Positions 1-5,728 of a DNA stretch of 11,172 nt are shown piece after piece. Source of the stretch: Peptoniphilus_A sp050943655 (GTDB lineage Bacteria; Bacillota; Clostridia; Tissierellales; Peptoniphilaceae); assembly GCF_050943655.1 (NCBI RefSeq), contig NZ_JBMNPQ010000047.1, positions 1-11,172 of the forward strand. The letters are read 5' to 3'. Within the stretch, counting starts at the first letter, position 1; every line of letters starts with the position of its first letter. The translations under genes and the position numbers were made by a program. The notes beneath the pieces were generated by a model. The model made no database searches. It had not been told where the DNA came from and saw only the letters and a list, made by a program, of their open reading frames with translations.

Positions 1-190
1 TTAATCCTTTGGCAGTTATTTAAAGTTTTGACGACATTTATGTTTCTACTTGCTAATATTTTTCACTTTTTTATGAAAAATAAATCCAAAAATTATTATT
101 GCACTTCCTTTTATATTATTTTTAATAAATATAGCGATATGGGTTTTATAAAAATCTTTTAAATTTTACACCTAAATAGATGTTTTAAAC

Positions 191-220
191 AAAAAAATCC
201 CTCAAGCCTTAACTTGAGGG
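191..220 (-). terminator. Rho-independent terminator of the tryptophanase/transporter operon
   Basis: An 8-bp perfect stem (CCCTCAAG at 199-206, CTTGAGGG at 213-220) with a 6-nt loop is followed, in minus-strand reading, by a run of seven U (191-197). It begins 15 nt beyond the transporter stop codon, so it closes the operon. The remaining 1-190 is very AT-rich and I see no supportable gene in it. Confidence 0.92.
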
Positions 221-235
221 TCTAAAAATTATTTA

Positions 236-1582
236 TCAACCAATTCCGCCAAGTATTGCACCTGCAACAAGAGCTACTATACATAGTGGAACATATACAT
301 ATTTACCAACTGGGAAGAAATATGATCCAATTGGTTTTCCATCTTTTCTACCTTGGTTTACTGCTGCTTCTACGAAGTCTCGTCCAGCTACCCAGAAGAA
401 CATTGTTCCAGCTAAGAATGATCCTAGTGGACAGATGTATATTGATACAAAGTCCATCCATTCTCCTGTAATCTTTTGAATAAGAATTGCAACAACACAA
501 CCTATTGCAAGAATAATTCCTGTAGACATTACACGATTAAGTCCTAGGTTATCTTGCAAAGTTGCAACTGGTGCTTCGTAAAGATTTATTATTGAACTTA
601 CTCCAGCAAAAAGTACGCATACAAAGAAAATAATTCCTAGTACTTTGCCTGCTGGCATACCGTTAAGTACGTTTACTAACCATATAAACATAAGTCCAGG
701 TCCGCCTTCTTCAAGAGGTGCTCCACCAACTGCCATTGCTGGAATAATTACAAATGCTGCTAAAAGAGCTGCCAATGTATCAAAAAATGCAACGTTAAAT
801 GCAGATCTTGGCAAGTCTTCATCTTTAGGAAGATATGATCCATAAATTACTGAACCGTGTCCAGCAACAGATAGTGAGAAGAATGCTTGTCCAAAAGCAA
901 ATATCCAAAGCATTGGATCGCTAAGTCTTGATGCATCTAAGCTGAAAATATATTTATATCCATTTTGTGCTCCAGGTAGTGTTGCAATATAAATTGCAAG
1001 TCCTACAAACAAGAAAAATAGTATTGGCATCATAATTTTGTTGGCCTTTTCAATACCTTTTGAAACGCCCATTGACATTATTATAAATGAAACCACTACT
1101 GCTACAATTATCCAAACAACATTGGATGTTGCTGTAGCTCCAAAAGTTCCTCCGATTACGTCCATGTCTTGGCCCATTGCCATAAGCTCTCCGCTAAAAG
1201 ACATTTTAGTATATTTAAATATCCAGCCCATTACAACGGTATATCCAATTGCCAATGCAAGTGAACCAATAATTGGAATAATACCAATCATCTCACCAGT
1301 TTTTCTATTGCCAGTTTTAACTTCTGTACAAGTTCCAAAGGCACCGATTGGGCCGGCTCCTGTAGATCTACCTAGTGCAAATTCTTCAACTACACCAGTT
1401 GATCCAATTAACAACACACAAAGGAAGTAAGGTATTAAGAAATCCATACCGCCCCATAGGGATACCATAATTGGAAATCTCCAAATATTTCCCATTCCAA
1501 CAGCTGAACCGATACAAGCAAGGATAAAGCCCCATTTACCAGTAAAGCCATCACGCTCTTTAATATTATGATTATCTGCCAT
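236..1582 (-). CDS. Sodium-dependent amino-acid symporter, NSS family (probable tryptophan/aromatic amino-acid importer)
   Basis: A 448-aa integral membrane protein of the neurotransmitter:sodium symporter family, which imports amino acids with Na+. The TM1 signature GSAVGMGNIWRFP lies at residues 25-37; its unwound GN-xx-RFP stretch contributes to Na+ and substrate binding in LeuT. TM6 begins QAFFSLS (232-238), and TM8 carries AGVSS (326-330), matching the LeuT AG-x-T/S-S Na2 site. About eleven or twelve hydrophobic segments are visible, and the length fits bacterial members. I start at ATG 1582 because GGAGG lies 6 nt upstream; an in-frame TTG at 1606 would add eight residues but would place the ribosome binding site inside the gene. 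It follows the tryptophanase by 96 nt on the same strand. Tryptophan is inferred as substrate from that neighbour and from TnaT, a family tryptophan transporter. The TM6 unwound region (VAGHGS, 239-244) departs from LeuT LGFGAI. Confidence 0.9.
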   Translation of the reverse strand: MADNHNIKERDGFTGKWGFILACIGSAVGMGNIWRFPIMVSLWGGMDFLIPYFLCVLLIGSTGVVEEFALGRSTGAGPIGAFGTCTEVKTGNRKTGEMIGIIPIIGSLALAIGYTVVMGWIFKYTKMSFSGELMAMGQDMDVIGGTFGATATSNVVWIIVAVVVSFIIMSMGVSKGIEKANKIMMPILFFLFVGLAIYIATLPGAQNGYKYIFSLDASRLSDPMLWIFAFGQAFFSLSVAGHGSVIYGSYLPKDEDLPRSAFNVAFFDTLAALLAAFVIIPAMAVGGAPLEEGGPGLMFIWLVNVLNGMPAGKVLGIIFFVCVLFAGVSSIINLYEAPVATLQDNLGLNRVMSTGIILAIGCVVAILIQKITGEWMDFVSIYICPLGSFLAGTMFFWVAGRDFVEAAVNQGRKDGKPIGSYFFPVGKYVYVPLCIVALVAGAILGGIG

Positions 1583-1588
1583 AATTTT

Positions 1589-1594
1589 CCTCCA
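1589..1594 (-). promoter_or_regulatory. Ribosome binding site fixing the transporter start
   Basis: TGGAGG in minus-strand reading, with 6 nt to ATG at 1582. It decides against the upstream in-frame TTG at 1606. Confidence 0.85.
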
Positions 1595-1614
1595 TTGTGA
1601 TTTCAAGTATTAAA

Positions 1615-1650
1615 CATAAGGACAATTTGAAAAAATGAATTGTCCTTATG
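1615..1650 (-). other. Intercistronic hairpin between tryptophanase and transporter genes
   Basis: A 13-bp perfect inverted repeat, CATAAGGACAATT (1615-1627) with AATTGTCCTTATG (1638-1650), and a 10-nt loop. In minus-strand reading it is followed only by TTTAATACTTG, so it lacks a good U-tract. It could be a leaky terminator lowering transporter expression, or an mRNA stability or processing element; the sequence alone cannot choose. Confidence 0.7.
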
Positions 1651-1678
1651 CGTTAATGTGTCAATATTCTCTATTTTA

Positions 1679-3319
1679 TTATTTATTTGGATATGGCTCT
1701 AAGAATGCATGGAAGTGACGCATTGGTAAATTGTGTCCCCAAACGATTCTCATGTTCGGAATATTTTCACGATCTTCGTATAAGTCTTTAACTGCTGCTA
1801 TTACATAGTCAAGATGTTCTTTTGTAAGTCTACTTCTATCTAATGCAAAACGAACTACATTTGCAAGTTCTGCTTGTTGTTCTGGAGTCTTTAGATCGTA
1901 TTCCATTGAGTAGTCTCCAAGTTCAGCAACACGAATACCATAGCGGCGAATAAGTTCTAGTGAGAAACCTTCACCGGCAAATGTTTCGTGACCTCTCTTG
2001 TGGTCAAAGAATTCATCCATATTGATATAAACAGCGTGTCCACCTGCTGGAAGGACAACTCCCTTAACTCCTGCTTTGTAGAAACCTTGTGCTAGGTATT
2101 CACATTGAGTTACACGGTTGTGCATGTAGTTGAAGTCGCAACTTTCGTATAGACCAACTGCAAGTGCCATAATATCTCTACCACTCATTCCACCGTAAGA
2201 GTCGTTGCCGTAGCAAGAGATTTGTTTAACTTTAAGTCTTACTCCAACATCCATCTTGATGCTTCCATCTTCGTTGAAGTCTGAGAATTTCTTCCAGAAT
2301 AAACCTTTGTCACGGAATGCAAGCATACCACCCATGTTAGCGTGGCCGTCTTTTTTAGCTGACATACAGAATCCGTCGCAATATGAGAACATTTCTGTTG
2401 CAATTTCTGCGATTGATTTGTCTTCGTAGCCTTCTTCGTTCATCTTGATGAAGTATGCATTTTCTGCCCATCTAGCAACATCAAAGATTAGTGGTATATC
2501 ATATTTGTGAGCAACTCTATTGATTTCTCTTAAGTTTTCCATAGAAACTGGTTGTCCACAAATAGTGTTATTAGTAATTGTTGTAAATACTAGAGGAACA
2601 TTTTCAGGTCCAAGTTTAGTGATAAGTTCTTCTAGTTTTTCTATGTCCATATTTCCTTTGAATGGATTTTTGTCATATTTTCCACCTTCAGGAATTTCAT
2701 AAAGAAGTTCTTTGTTGTATAGGTTTCTAGGAATAGAACCCATTTGTTTTATATTACCTTCAGTTGTGTCAAAGTGACCATTAGAAGGGATTGTAAATAC
2801 TTTACCAGGGTGACGCTCTTGTAAAATATTTTTAACAATTTCCATAAGTACAGATTCTGCTGCACGTCCTTGTTGAATTATAAATGCATTTGGTCTTTCC
2901 ATTTGTGCTGCTCCACCGTTGAATAGACCACCTTCGTATTCACAAAGATATACTTCGTCCATCATTTTTTCAACATCACGACAATCAGTGCGCACAAGAT
3001 CAATTATTTTCTTCCAGTTTTTTTCTCCGCCACGTTCGAATATGTCACGGAATGTGTCAAGCAATACATAGTATCCAGTGTTTCTACCATAGGCTTCATC
3101 ACCATAGAATAGTGCTGCCCATTGAGTATTTGTCATTGCAGTAGTACCTGAGTCAGAAAGCATATCAACAGTTAGCATTCCAGATGGAAATGCAAATTCG
3201 TTGTAGTGAGTAGCTTTTAAAGCTCTTTCTCTTTGTTCAACTGTTACATTAGGTAAGTCTCTTACTGCAAAAGTAAAATGAGTTGGTGTGGGAACGTTCA
3301 AAGAATATTGTTTAGTCAT
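1679..3319 (-). CDS. tnaA: Tryptophanase-like beta-eliminating lyase (PLP), enlarged variant
   Basis: A 546-aa fold-type I PLP enzyme of the tryptophanase/tyrosine phenol-lyase family, expected to split L-tryptophan into indole, pyruvate and ammonia. Visible family residues: GDEAY with Tyr77, QGR with Arg152, Asp280 and Arg283 in DVARWAENAYFIK, the PLP lysine in MSAKKD (Lys323), and Arg490 for the substrate carboxylate. Positions separating the two activities favour tryptophanase: Asp184 (HFDTT, like TnaA Asp137; Thr in TPL), Leu467 in AELG (TnaA Ile396; TPL Arg381) and His535 in MRHF (TnaA His463; Phe in TPL). The protein is about 75 residues longer than E. coli TnaA, mainly from an insertion of about 46 aa near 95-143 and about 15 aa near 341-370. 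The start at 3319 has GGAGG 6 nt upstream; an in-frame TTG at 3376 would add 19 residues from the structured leader. The downstream transporter supports an amino-acid catabolic role. The exact substrate is untested. Confidence 0.87.
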   Translation of the reverse strand: MTKQYSLNVPTPTHFTFAVRDLPNVTVEQRERALKATHYNEFAFPSGMLTVDMLSDSGTTAMTNTQWAALFYGDEAYGRNTGYYVLLDTFRDIFERGGEKNWKKIIDLVRTDCRDVEKMMDEVYLCEYEGGLFNGGAAQMERPNAFIIQQGRAAESVLMEIVKNILQERHPGKVFTIPSNGHFDTTEGNIKQMGSIPRNLYNKELLYEIPEGGKYDKNPFKGNMDIEKLEELITKLGPENVPLVFTTITNNTICGQPVSMENLREINRVAHKYDIPLIFDVARWAENAYFIKMNEEGYEDKSIAEIATEMFSYCDGFCMSAKKDGHANMGGMLAFRDKGLFWKKFSDFNEDGSIKMDVGVRLKVKQISCYGNDSYGGMSGRDIMALAVGLYESCDFNYMHNRVTQCEYLAQGFYKAGVKGVVLPAGGHAVYINMDEFFDHKRGHETFAGEGFSLELIRRYGIRVAELGDYSMEYDLKTPEQQAELANVVRFALDRSRLTKEHLDYVIAAVKDLYEDRENIPNMRIVWGHNLPMRHFHAFLEPYPNK

Positions 3320-3458
3320 ACTATTACCTCCAAAGCTTCGCTTTTTTATTTGAGATACCCCGGTTATCGCTTGCAATTCCCATATTGAAAGCGACTAGCG
3401 GACAGTACTAACTATAAAGAGAGCAAGGTTTTCTAGGAAATCCTTTGCTCCTTCCGTC
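3320..3458 (-). promoter_or_regulatory. Structured 5' leader of tryptophanase mRNA, candidate cis-regulatory RNA
   Basis: About 139 nt lie between the predicted transcription start and ATG. In minus-strand RNA order I see an outer stem (3453-3460 with 3396-3402: TCCG/CGGA plus CTA/TAG, one bulge) enclosing a long hairpin (3421-3450: 6, 2 and 4 bp with small bulges). Next come a 10-bp hairpin with one mismatch (3367-3394) and a 5-bp hairpin, AAAGC/GCTTT (3332-3344), touching the Shine-Dalgarno. The 5' arm of the 3367-3394 hairpin (3388-3394) can instead form 7 perfect pairs with 3338-3344, so two mutually exclusive folds exist. No T-box or riboswitch consensus known to me is present, and there is no U-tract terminator. 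Regulation at translation initiation is an inference. The outermost stem overlaps the predicted start site, so its 5' strand may be only partly transcribed. Confidence 0.55.
3326..3331 (-). promoter_or_regulatory. Ribosome binding site of tryptophanase
   Basis: GGAGGT in minus-strand reading, 6 nt before ATG at 3319. It fixes the start and directly abuts a small inverted repeat (3332-3344), so its accessibility could be controlled by leader folding. Confidence 0.85.
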
Positions 3459-3464
3459 TACTTT

Positions 3465-3493
3465 ATTATACTAATTAGATAAGTAAAAGTCAA
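3465..3493 (-). promoter_or_regulatory. Sigma-A promoter of the tryptophanase operon
   Basis: In minus-strand reading, -35 TTGACT (3488-3493) and -10 TATAAT (3465-3470) are separated by exactly 17 bp, which is nearly consensus. Transcription should start near 3458. Confidence 0.85.
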
Positions 3494-3600
3494 TTTAAAA
3501 TTGTTCCCCATAGACAAATTTGACAAGTTGTAAAAAATGTATTTTTAAATTTATGATGAAAAATTTTAATAATTAAAAAATAATCTCCTACAATTAGGTA

Positions 3601-3626
3601 ATAAAAAAGTGAGACCTAAGTCTCAC
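3601..3626 (-). terminator. Rho-independent terminator after rpmF
   Basis: A perfect 7-bp stem, GTGAGAC (3609-3615) with GTCTCAC (3620-3626), has a 4-nt loop and is followed in minus-strand reading by six U (3603-3608). It starts 8 nt after the L32 stop codon and ends the yceD-rpmF transcript. The stretch 3494-3600 between it and the tryptophanase promoter is AT-rich, with no gene seen. Confidence 0.93.
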
Positions 3627-3633
3627 TAATTTA

Positions 3634-3813
3634 TTATTCTACTTCTATCACTTGTTTACCATCGTAATATCCGCACTCTGGGCACACTCTGTGAGGTAAT
3701 TTCATTTCGTGGCAGTTTGGACATTCTACAACTGTAGCTTTATTTAATCTATAAGAAGATGCTCTTCTCTTATTTTTTCTTTGTTTTGAAGTTTTACCTT
3801 TAGGTACAGCCAT
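3634..3813 (-). CDS. rpmF: 50S ribosomal protein L32
   Basis: A complete 59-aa protein beginning MAVPKGKTSKQRKNKRRAS, the highly conserved bacterial L32 N terminus, rich in Lys/Arg for rRNA contact. Two CxxC pairs (Cys31/Cys34 and Cys44/Cys47) make it the zinc-binding form. It is a structural protein of the large ribosomal subunit near the peptidyl-transferase region. The start at 3813 lies 2 nt after the yceD stop codon, and its ribosome binding site (GAGGAGGTG) sits inside the last codons of yceD, implying translational coupling. In many Firmicutes plsX follows this pair, but here a perfect terminator ends the unit directly after rpmF. Confidence 0.97.
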   Translation of the reverse strand: MAVPKGKTSKQRKNKRRASSYRLNKATVVECPNCHEMKLPHRVCPECGYYDGKQVIEVE

Positions 3814-3815
3814 TT

Positions 3816-4355
3816 CTACACCTCCTCATCTTTAAATAAATCCAATAATTTTTCAAATCTAGGGTCAACTTTCTCTTCGACTTCAGTTTCTTCTTCCACT
3901 TCGCAGTCGCATTCTCCCTCGTTTAGGTTTTTTCCGCACACTGGGCAAAGTCCCTTGCAATCTTCTTTGCAAAGATTTTTGCCTGGAAGAGATGTAACTA
4001 CTAAAGAGATAATTATTTCTGAAAGATCTATAGAATCATTTACAACTTCGAAATACTCATCTATAGAATCTTCATCATAAAAACTTGAATCTTTAAAATT
4101 ATAAGCCTTATAATTTGCTTCCCTGTGATTCTTAAATTCTACTAAACATCTGTCACAATTTGCAATAAAATCATAAGAAATGTTTAATTCTAAAACAAGT
4201 TCTCCAGTTAAATCGTAAATTGAACCATTGTATTTGATGGGAAAAATTATTCTGAGATCATCAATATCCAGATTTGTATCATTTAGAGCAAGTTCTCCTT
4301 CGAAATCATATCTTTCTATGTCGGAGGATAAAAATCTACTTAAATCTAATCTCAT
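3816..4355 (-). CDS. yceD: YceD/DUF177 family protein
   Basis: A 179-aa cytoplasmic protein of the DUF177/YceD family, whose gene almost always precedes rpmF. Characteristic cysteines are present: NCDRC (Cys67, Cys70), then a zinc-ribbon-like cluster with Cys129, Cys133, Cys137 and Cys140 in CKGLCPVCG, and Cys149 and Cys151 in ECDC. The N-terminal half is predicted mixed alpha/beta, and the tail from about residue 152 is very acidic. The family is linked to ribosome assembly (in plants and bacteria, 23S rRNA accumulation), but a biochemical activity is not firmly established. ATG 4355 is preceded by GAGGTG at 7 nt. It is the first gene of a two-gene operon with rpmF, 2 nt apart. Confidence 0.9.
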   Translation of the reverse strand: MRLDLSRFLSSDIERYDFEGELALNDTNLDIDDLRIIFPIKYNGSIYDLTGELVLELNISYDFIANCDRCLVEFKNHREANYKAYNFKDSSFYDEDSIDEYFEVVNDSIDLSEIIISLVVTSLPGKNLCKEDCKGLCPVCGKNLNEGECDCEVEEETEVEEKVDPRFEKLLDLFKDEEV

Positions 4356-4383
4356 ATTCTCACCTCAAAAATACATACACATC

Positions 4384-4413
4384 ATTATAACTGTAAGTTA
4401 CGCTATTTGTCAA
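4384..4413 (-). promoter_or_regulatory. Sigma-A promoter of yceD-rpmF
   Basis: In minus-strand reading, a consensus -35 TTGACA (4408-4413) and consensus -10 TATAAT (4384-4389) are separated by 18 bp, immediately upstream of yceD. The -35 lies 13 bp from the acetate kinase stop codon, so the pair is transcribed independently of ackA. Confidence 0.88.
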
Positions 4414-4426
4414 TAGTTTGACGCAA

Positions 4427-5623
4427 TTATTTTTCTACTAATTCTTTTGTATCTCTTGCTATCATTAATTCTTCGTTAGTAGGAATTACAAGAACTTTTA
4501 TTTTTGAATTGTCTGAAGAGATAATTCTTTCTTCTCCTCTAACATTATTTTTTTCTTTGTCAATTTCAATTCCTAAGATCTTTAGATCTTCGCAAATTGA
4601 TTCTCTCATTTCAACTGAGTTCTCACCAACACCAGCTGTAAAGATGATTGCATCAACACTAGGAAGCTCAGTCATATAGCTTCCAATATATCCACGAACT
4701 CTTTTTTCGAAGATATCAAGTGCAAGCTTAGCTCTATTATTTCCTTCTTCTGCAGCTGCTTCTAGGTCTCTAAAGTCACTTGATAGTCCAGAAATTCCAA
4801 GTACACCAGATTTTTTGTTTAGTACATTGTTCATTTCTTCTGGATCAAGATTTTCTTTTTCCATAATGAATGGAAGAATTGCTGGATCAAGGTCACCTGA
4901 TCTTGTTCCCATTGCAAGTCCTTCAAGTGGAGTAAAGCCCATTGAAGTGTCTTTTGATTTACCATTTTCAACTGCACAGATACTTGAGCCGTTTCCCAAG
5001 TGGCAAGTAATTAGGTTAACTTCGTTAACGTCTTTACCTAATAATTCTGCTGCTCTATTTGTGATATATTTGTGGCTTGTTCCGTGGAAGCCGTATCTTC
5101 TTACTTTATATTTTTCATAATATTCGTAAGGAAGTGCATAGATATAGCTCTTTTCTGGCATAGTTTGGTGGAAAGCTGTGTCAAAAACTGCAACTTGTTT
5201 TACATTTGGAAGAAGTTTTTCACAAGCTTTGATTCCCATAATGTTTGGTGGGTTGTGAAGAGGTGCTATCTCTACATTGTCCTCAATTGCTTTTAGCACT
5301 TTGTCATCAATTACTACAGAATCTGCAAATTCTTCTCCACCGTGAACTACTCTGTGTCCAACTGCTCCGATTTCGTCTAGTGAAGAAATTGCGCCGTATT
5401 CTTCGTTTGTAAGTGAATCCATTACAAGTTCTAGAGCTTTTTTGTGATCTTGCATAGGAGTTTCGATTACTTTTTTATCTTTTCCTGTTGTTTCGTGTTT
5501 GATTCTAGAACCTTCAATTCCAATTCTTTCTACTAATCCTTTTGCTAATACGTCTTCGTTTTCCATATCAATTAATTGATATTTCAAAGAAGACGATCCG
5601 CAGTTTATTACTAATATCTTCAT
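4427..5623 (-). CDS. ackA: Acetate kinase
   Basis: A 398-aa full-length acetate kinase of the ASKHA fold, interconverting acetyl phosphate + ADP and acetate + ATP; it is the substrate-level phosphorylation step of acetate fermentation in the cytoplasm. The N-terminal NCGSSSLKYQ motif contains Asn7; Arg91 is in HRVVHGG, Asp148 in FDTAFHQT, His180 in GFHGTSH, Arg241 in GTRSGD and Glu384 in PTNEEL, all at the positions of the well-studied Methanosarcina enzyme. HLGNGSS (208-214) and GVGENS (331-336) are further phosphate-binding loops. ATG 5623 has GGAGG 5 nt upstream. No phosphotransacetylase gene (the usual partner) is adjacent. It diverges from the TmcAL-like gene, which probably uses acetate. 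Confidence 0.97.
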   Translation of the reverse strand: MKILVINCGSSSLKYQLIDMENEDVLAKGLVERIGIEGSRIKHETTGKDKKVIETPMQDHKKALELVMDSLTNEEYGAISSLDEIGAVGHRVVHGGEEFADSVVIDDKVLKAIEDNVEIAPLHNPPNIMGIKACEKLLPNVKQVAVFDTAFHQTMPEKSYIYALPYEYYEKYKVRRYGFHGTSHKYITNRAAELLGKDVNEVNLITCHLGNGSSICAVENGKSKDTSMGFTPLEGLAMGTRSGDLDPAILPFIMEKENLDPEEMNNVLNKKSGVLGISGLSSDFRDLEAAAEEGNNRAKLALDIFEKRVRGYIGSYMTELPSVDAIIFTAGVGENSVEMRESICEDLKILGIEIDKEKNNVRGEERIISSDNSKIKVLVIPTNEELMIARDTKELVEK

Positions 5624-5660
5624 GTTTCCTCCTCAGATTTTAAAAAGTTCTTATTTATAG

Positions 5661-5666
5661 TATAAT
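5661..5666 (+). promoter_or_regulatory. Possible -10 element for tmcAL
   Basis: A consensus TATAAT on the plus strand, 62 bp before the tmcAL start. The sequence at the -35 position (TTTTAA at 5638-5643) is a poor match, so this is only the best candidate in an AT-rich spacer where chance matches are common. Confidence 0.3.
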
Positions 5667-5680
5667 ATCCTATAACAAAT

Positions 5681-5709
5681 ATATTATAACAAGGCGGCTT
5701 TTTAGTCAA
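5681..5709 (-). promoter_or_regulatory. Probable sigma-A promoter of ackA
   Basis: In minus-strand reading, TTGACT (5704-5709) lies 17 bp from TAATAT (5681-5686); an overlapping consensus TATAAT (5683-5688) would give a short 15-bp spacer. It lies within the 105-bp divergent spacer, about 58 bp from the start codon. The -35 is only about 20 bp from the tmcAL start, so the two transcription units could interfere. Confidence 0.6.
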
Positions 5710-5728
5710 TAAATGGGAGAATTATATT

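Noticed and set aside
46..162. Open frame of 38 codons on the minus strand ending ...FHKKVKNISK, resembling the end of a membrane protein
   Set aside because: It has no ATG, GTG or TTG start and is bounded upstream by a stop. AT-rich DNA gives hydrophobic-looking short frames by chance, and it follows a terminator.
1659..1664. TTGACA (minus strand) upstream of the transporter gene as its own promoter -35
   Set aside because: The sequence 17 bp downstream has no TATAAT-like -10, and the hairpin occupies that position. Co-transcription with the lyase is simpler.
1679..3319. Annotation as tyrosine phenol-lyase
   Set aside because: Three discriminating positions (Asp184, Leu467, His535) follow tryptophanase, not the Thr, Arg and Phe of tyrosine phenol-lyase.
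3320..3458. T-box riboswitch in the tryptophanase leader
   Set aside because: No AGGGTGG-type T-box sequence and no terminator/antiterminator pair with U-tract is present.
3520..3525. TTGACA on the plus strand as a promoter for a plus-strand transcript
   Set aside because: No acceptable -10 at 16-18 bp and no gene on that strand to serve.
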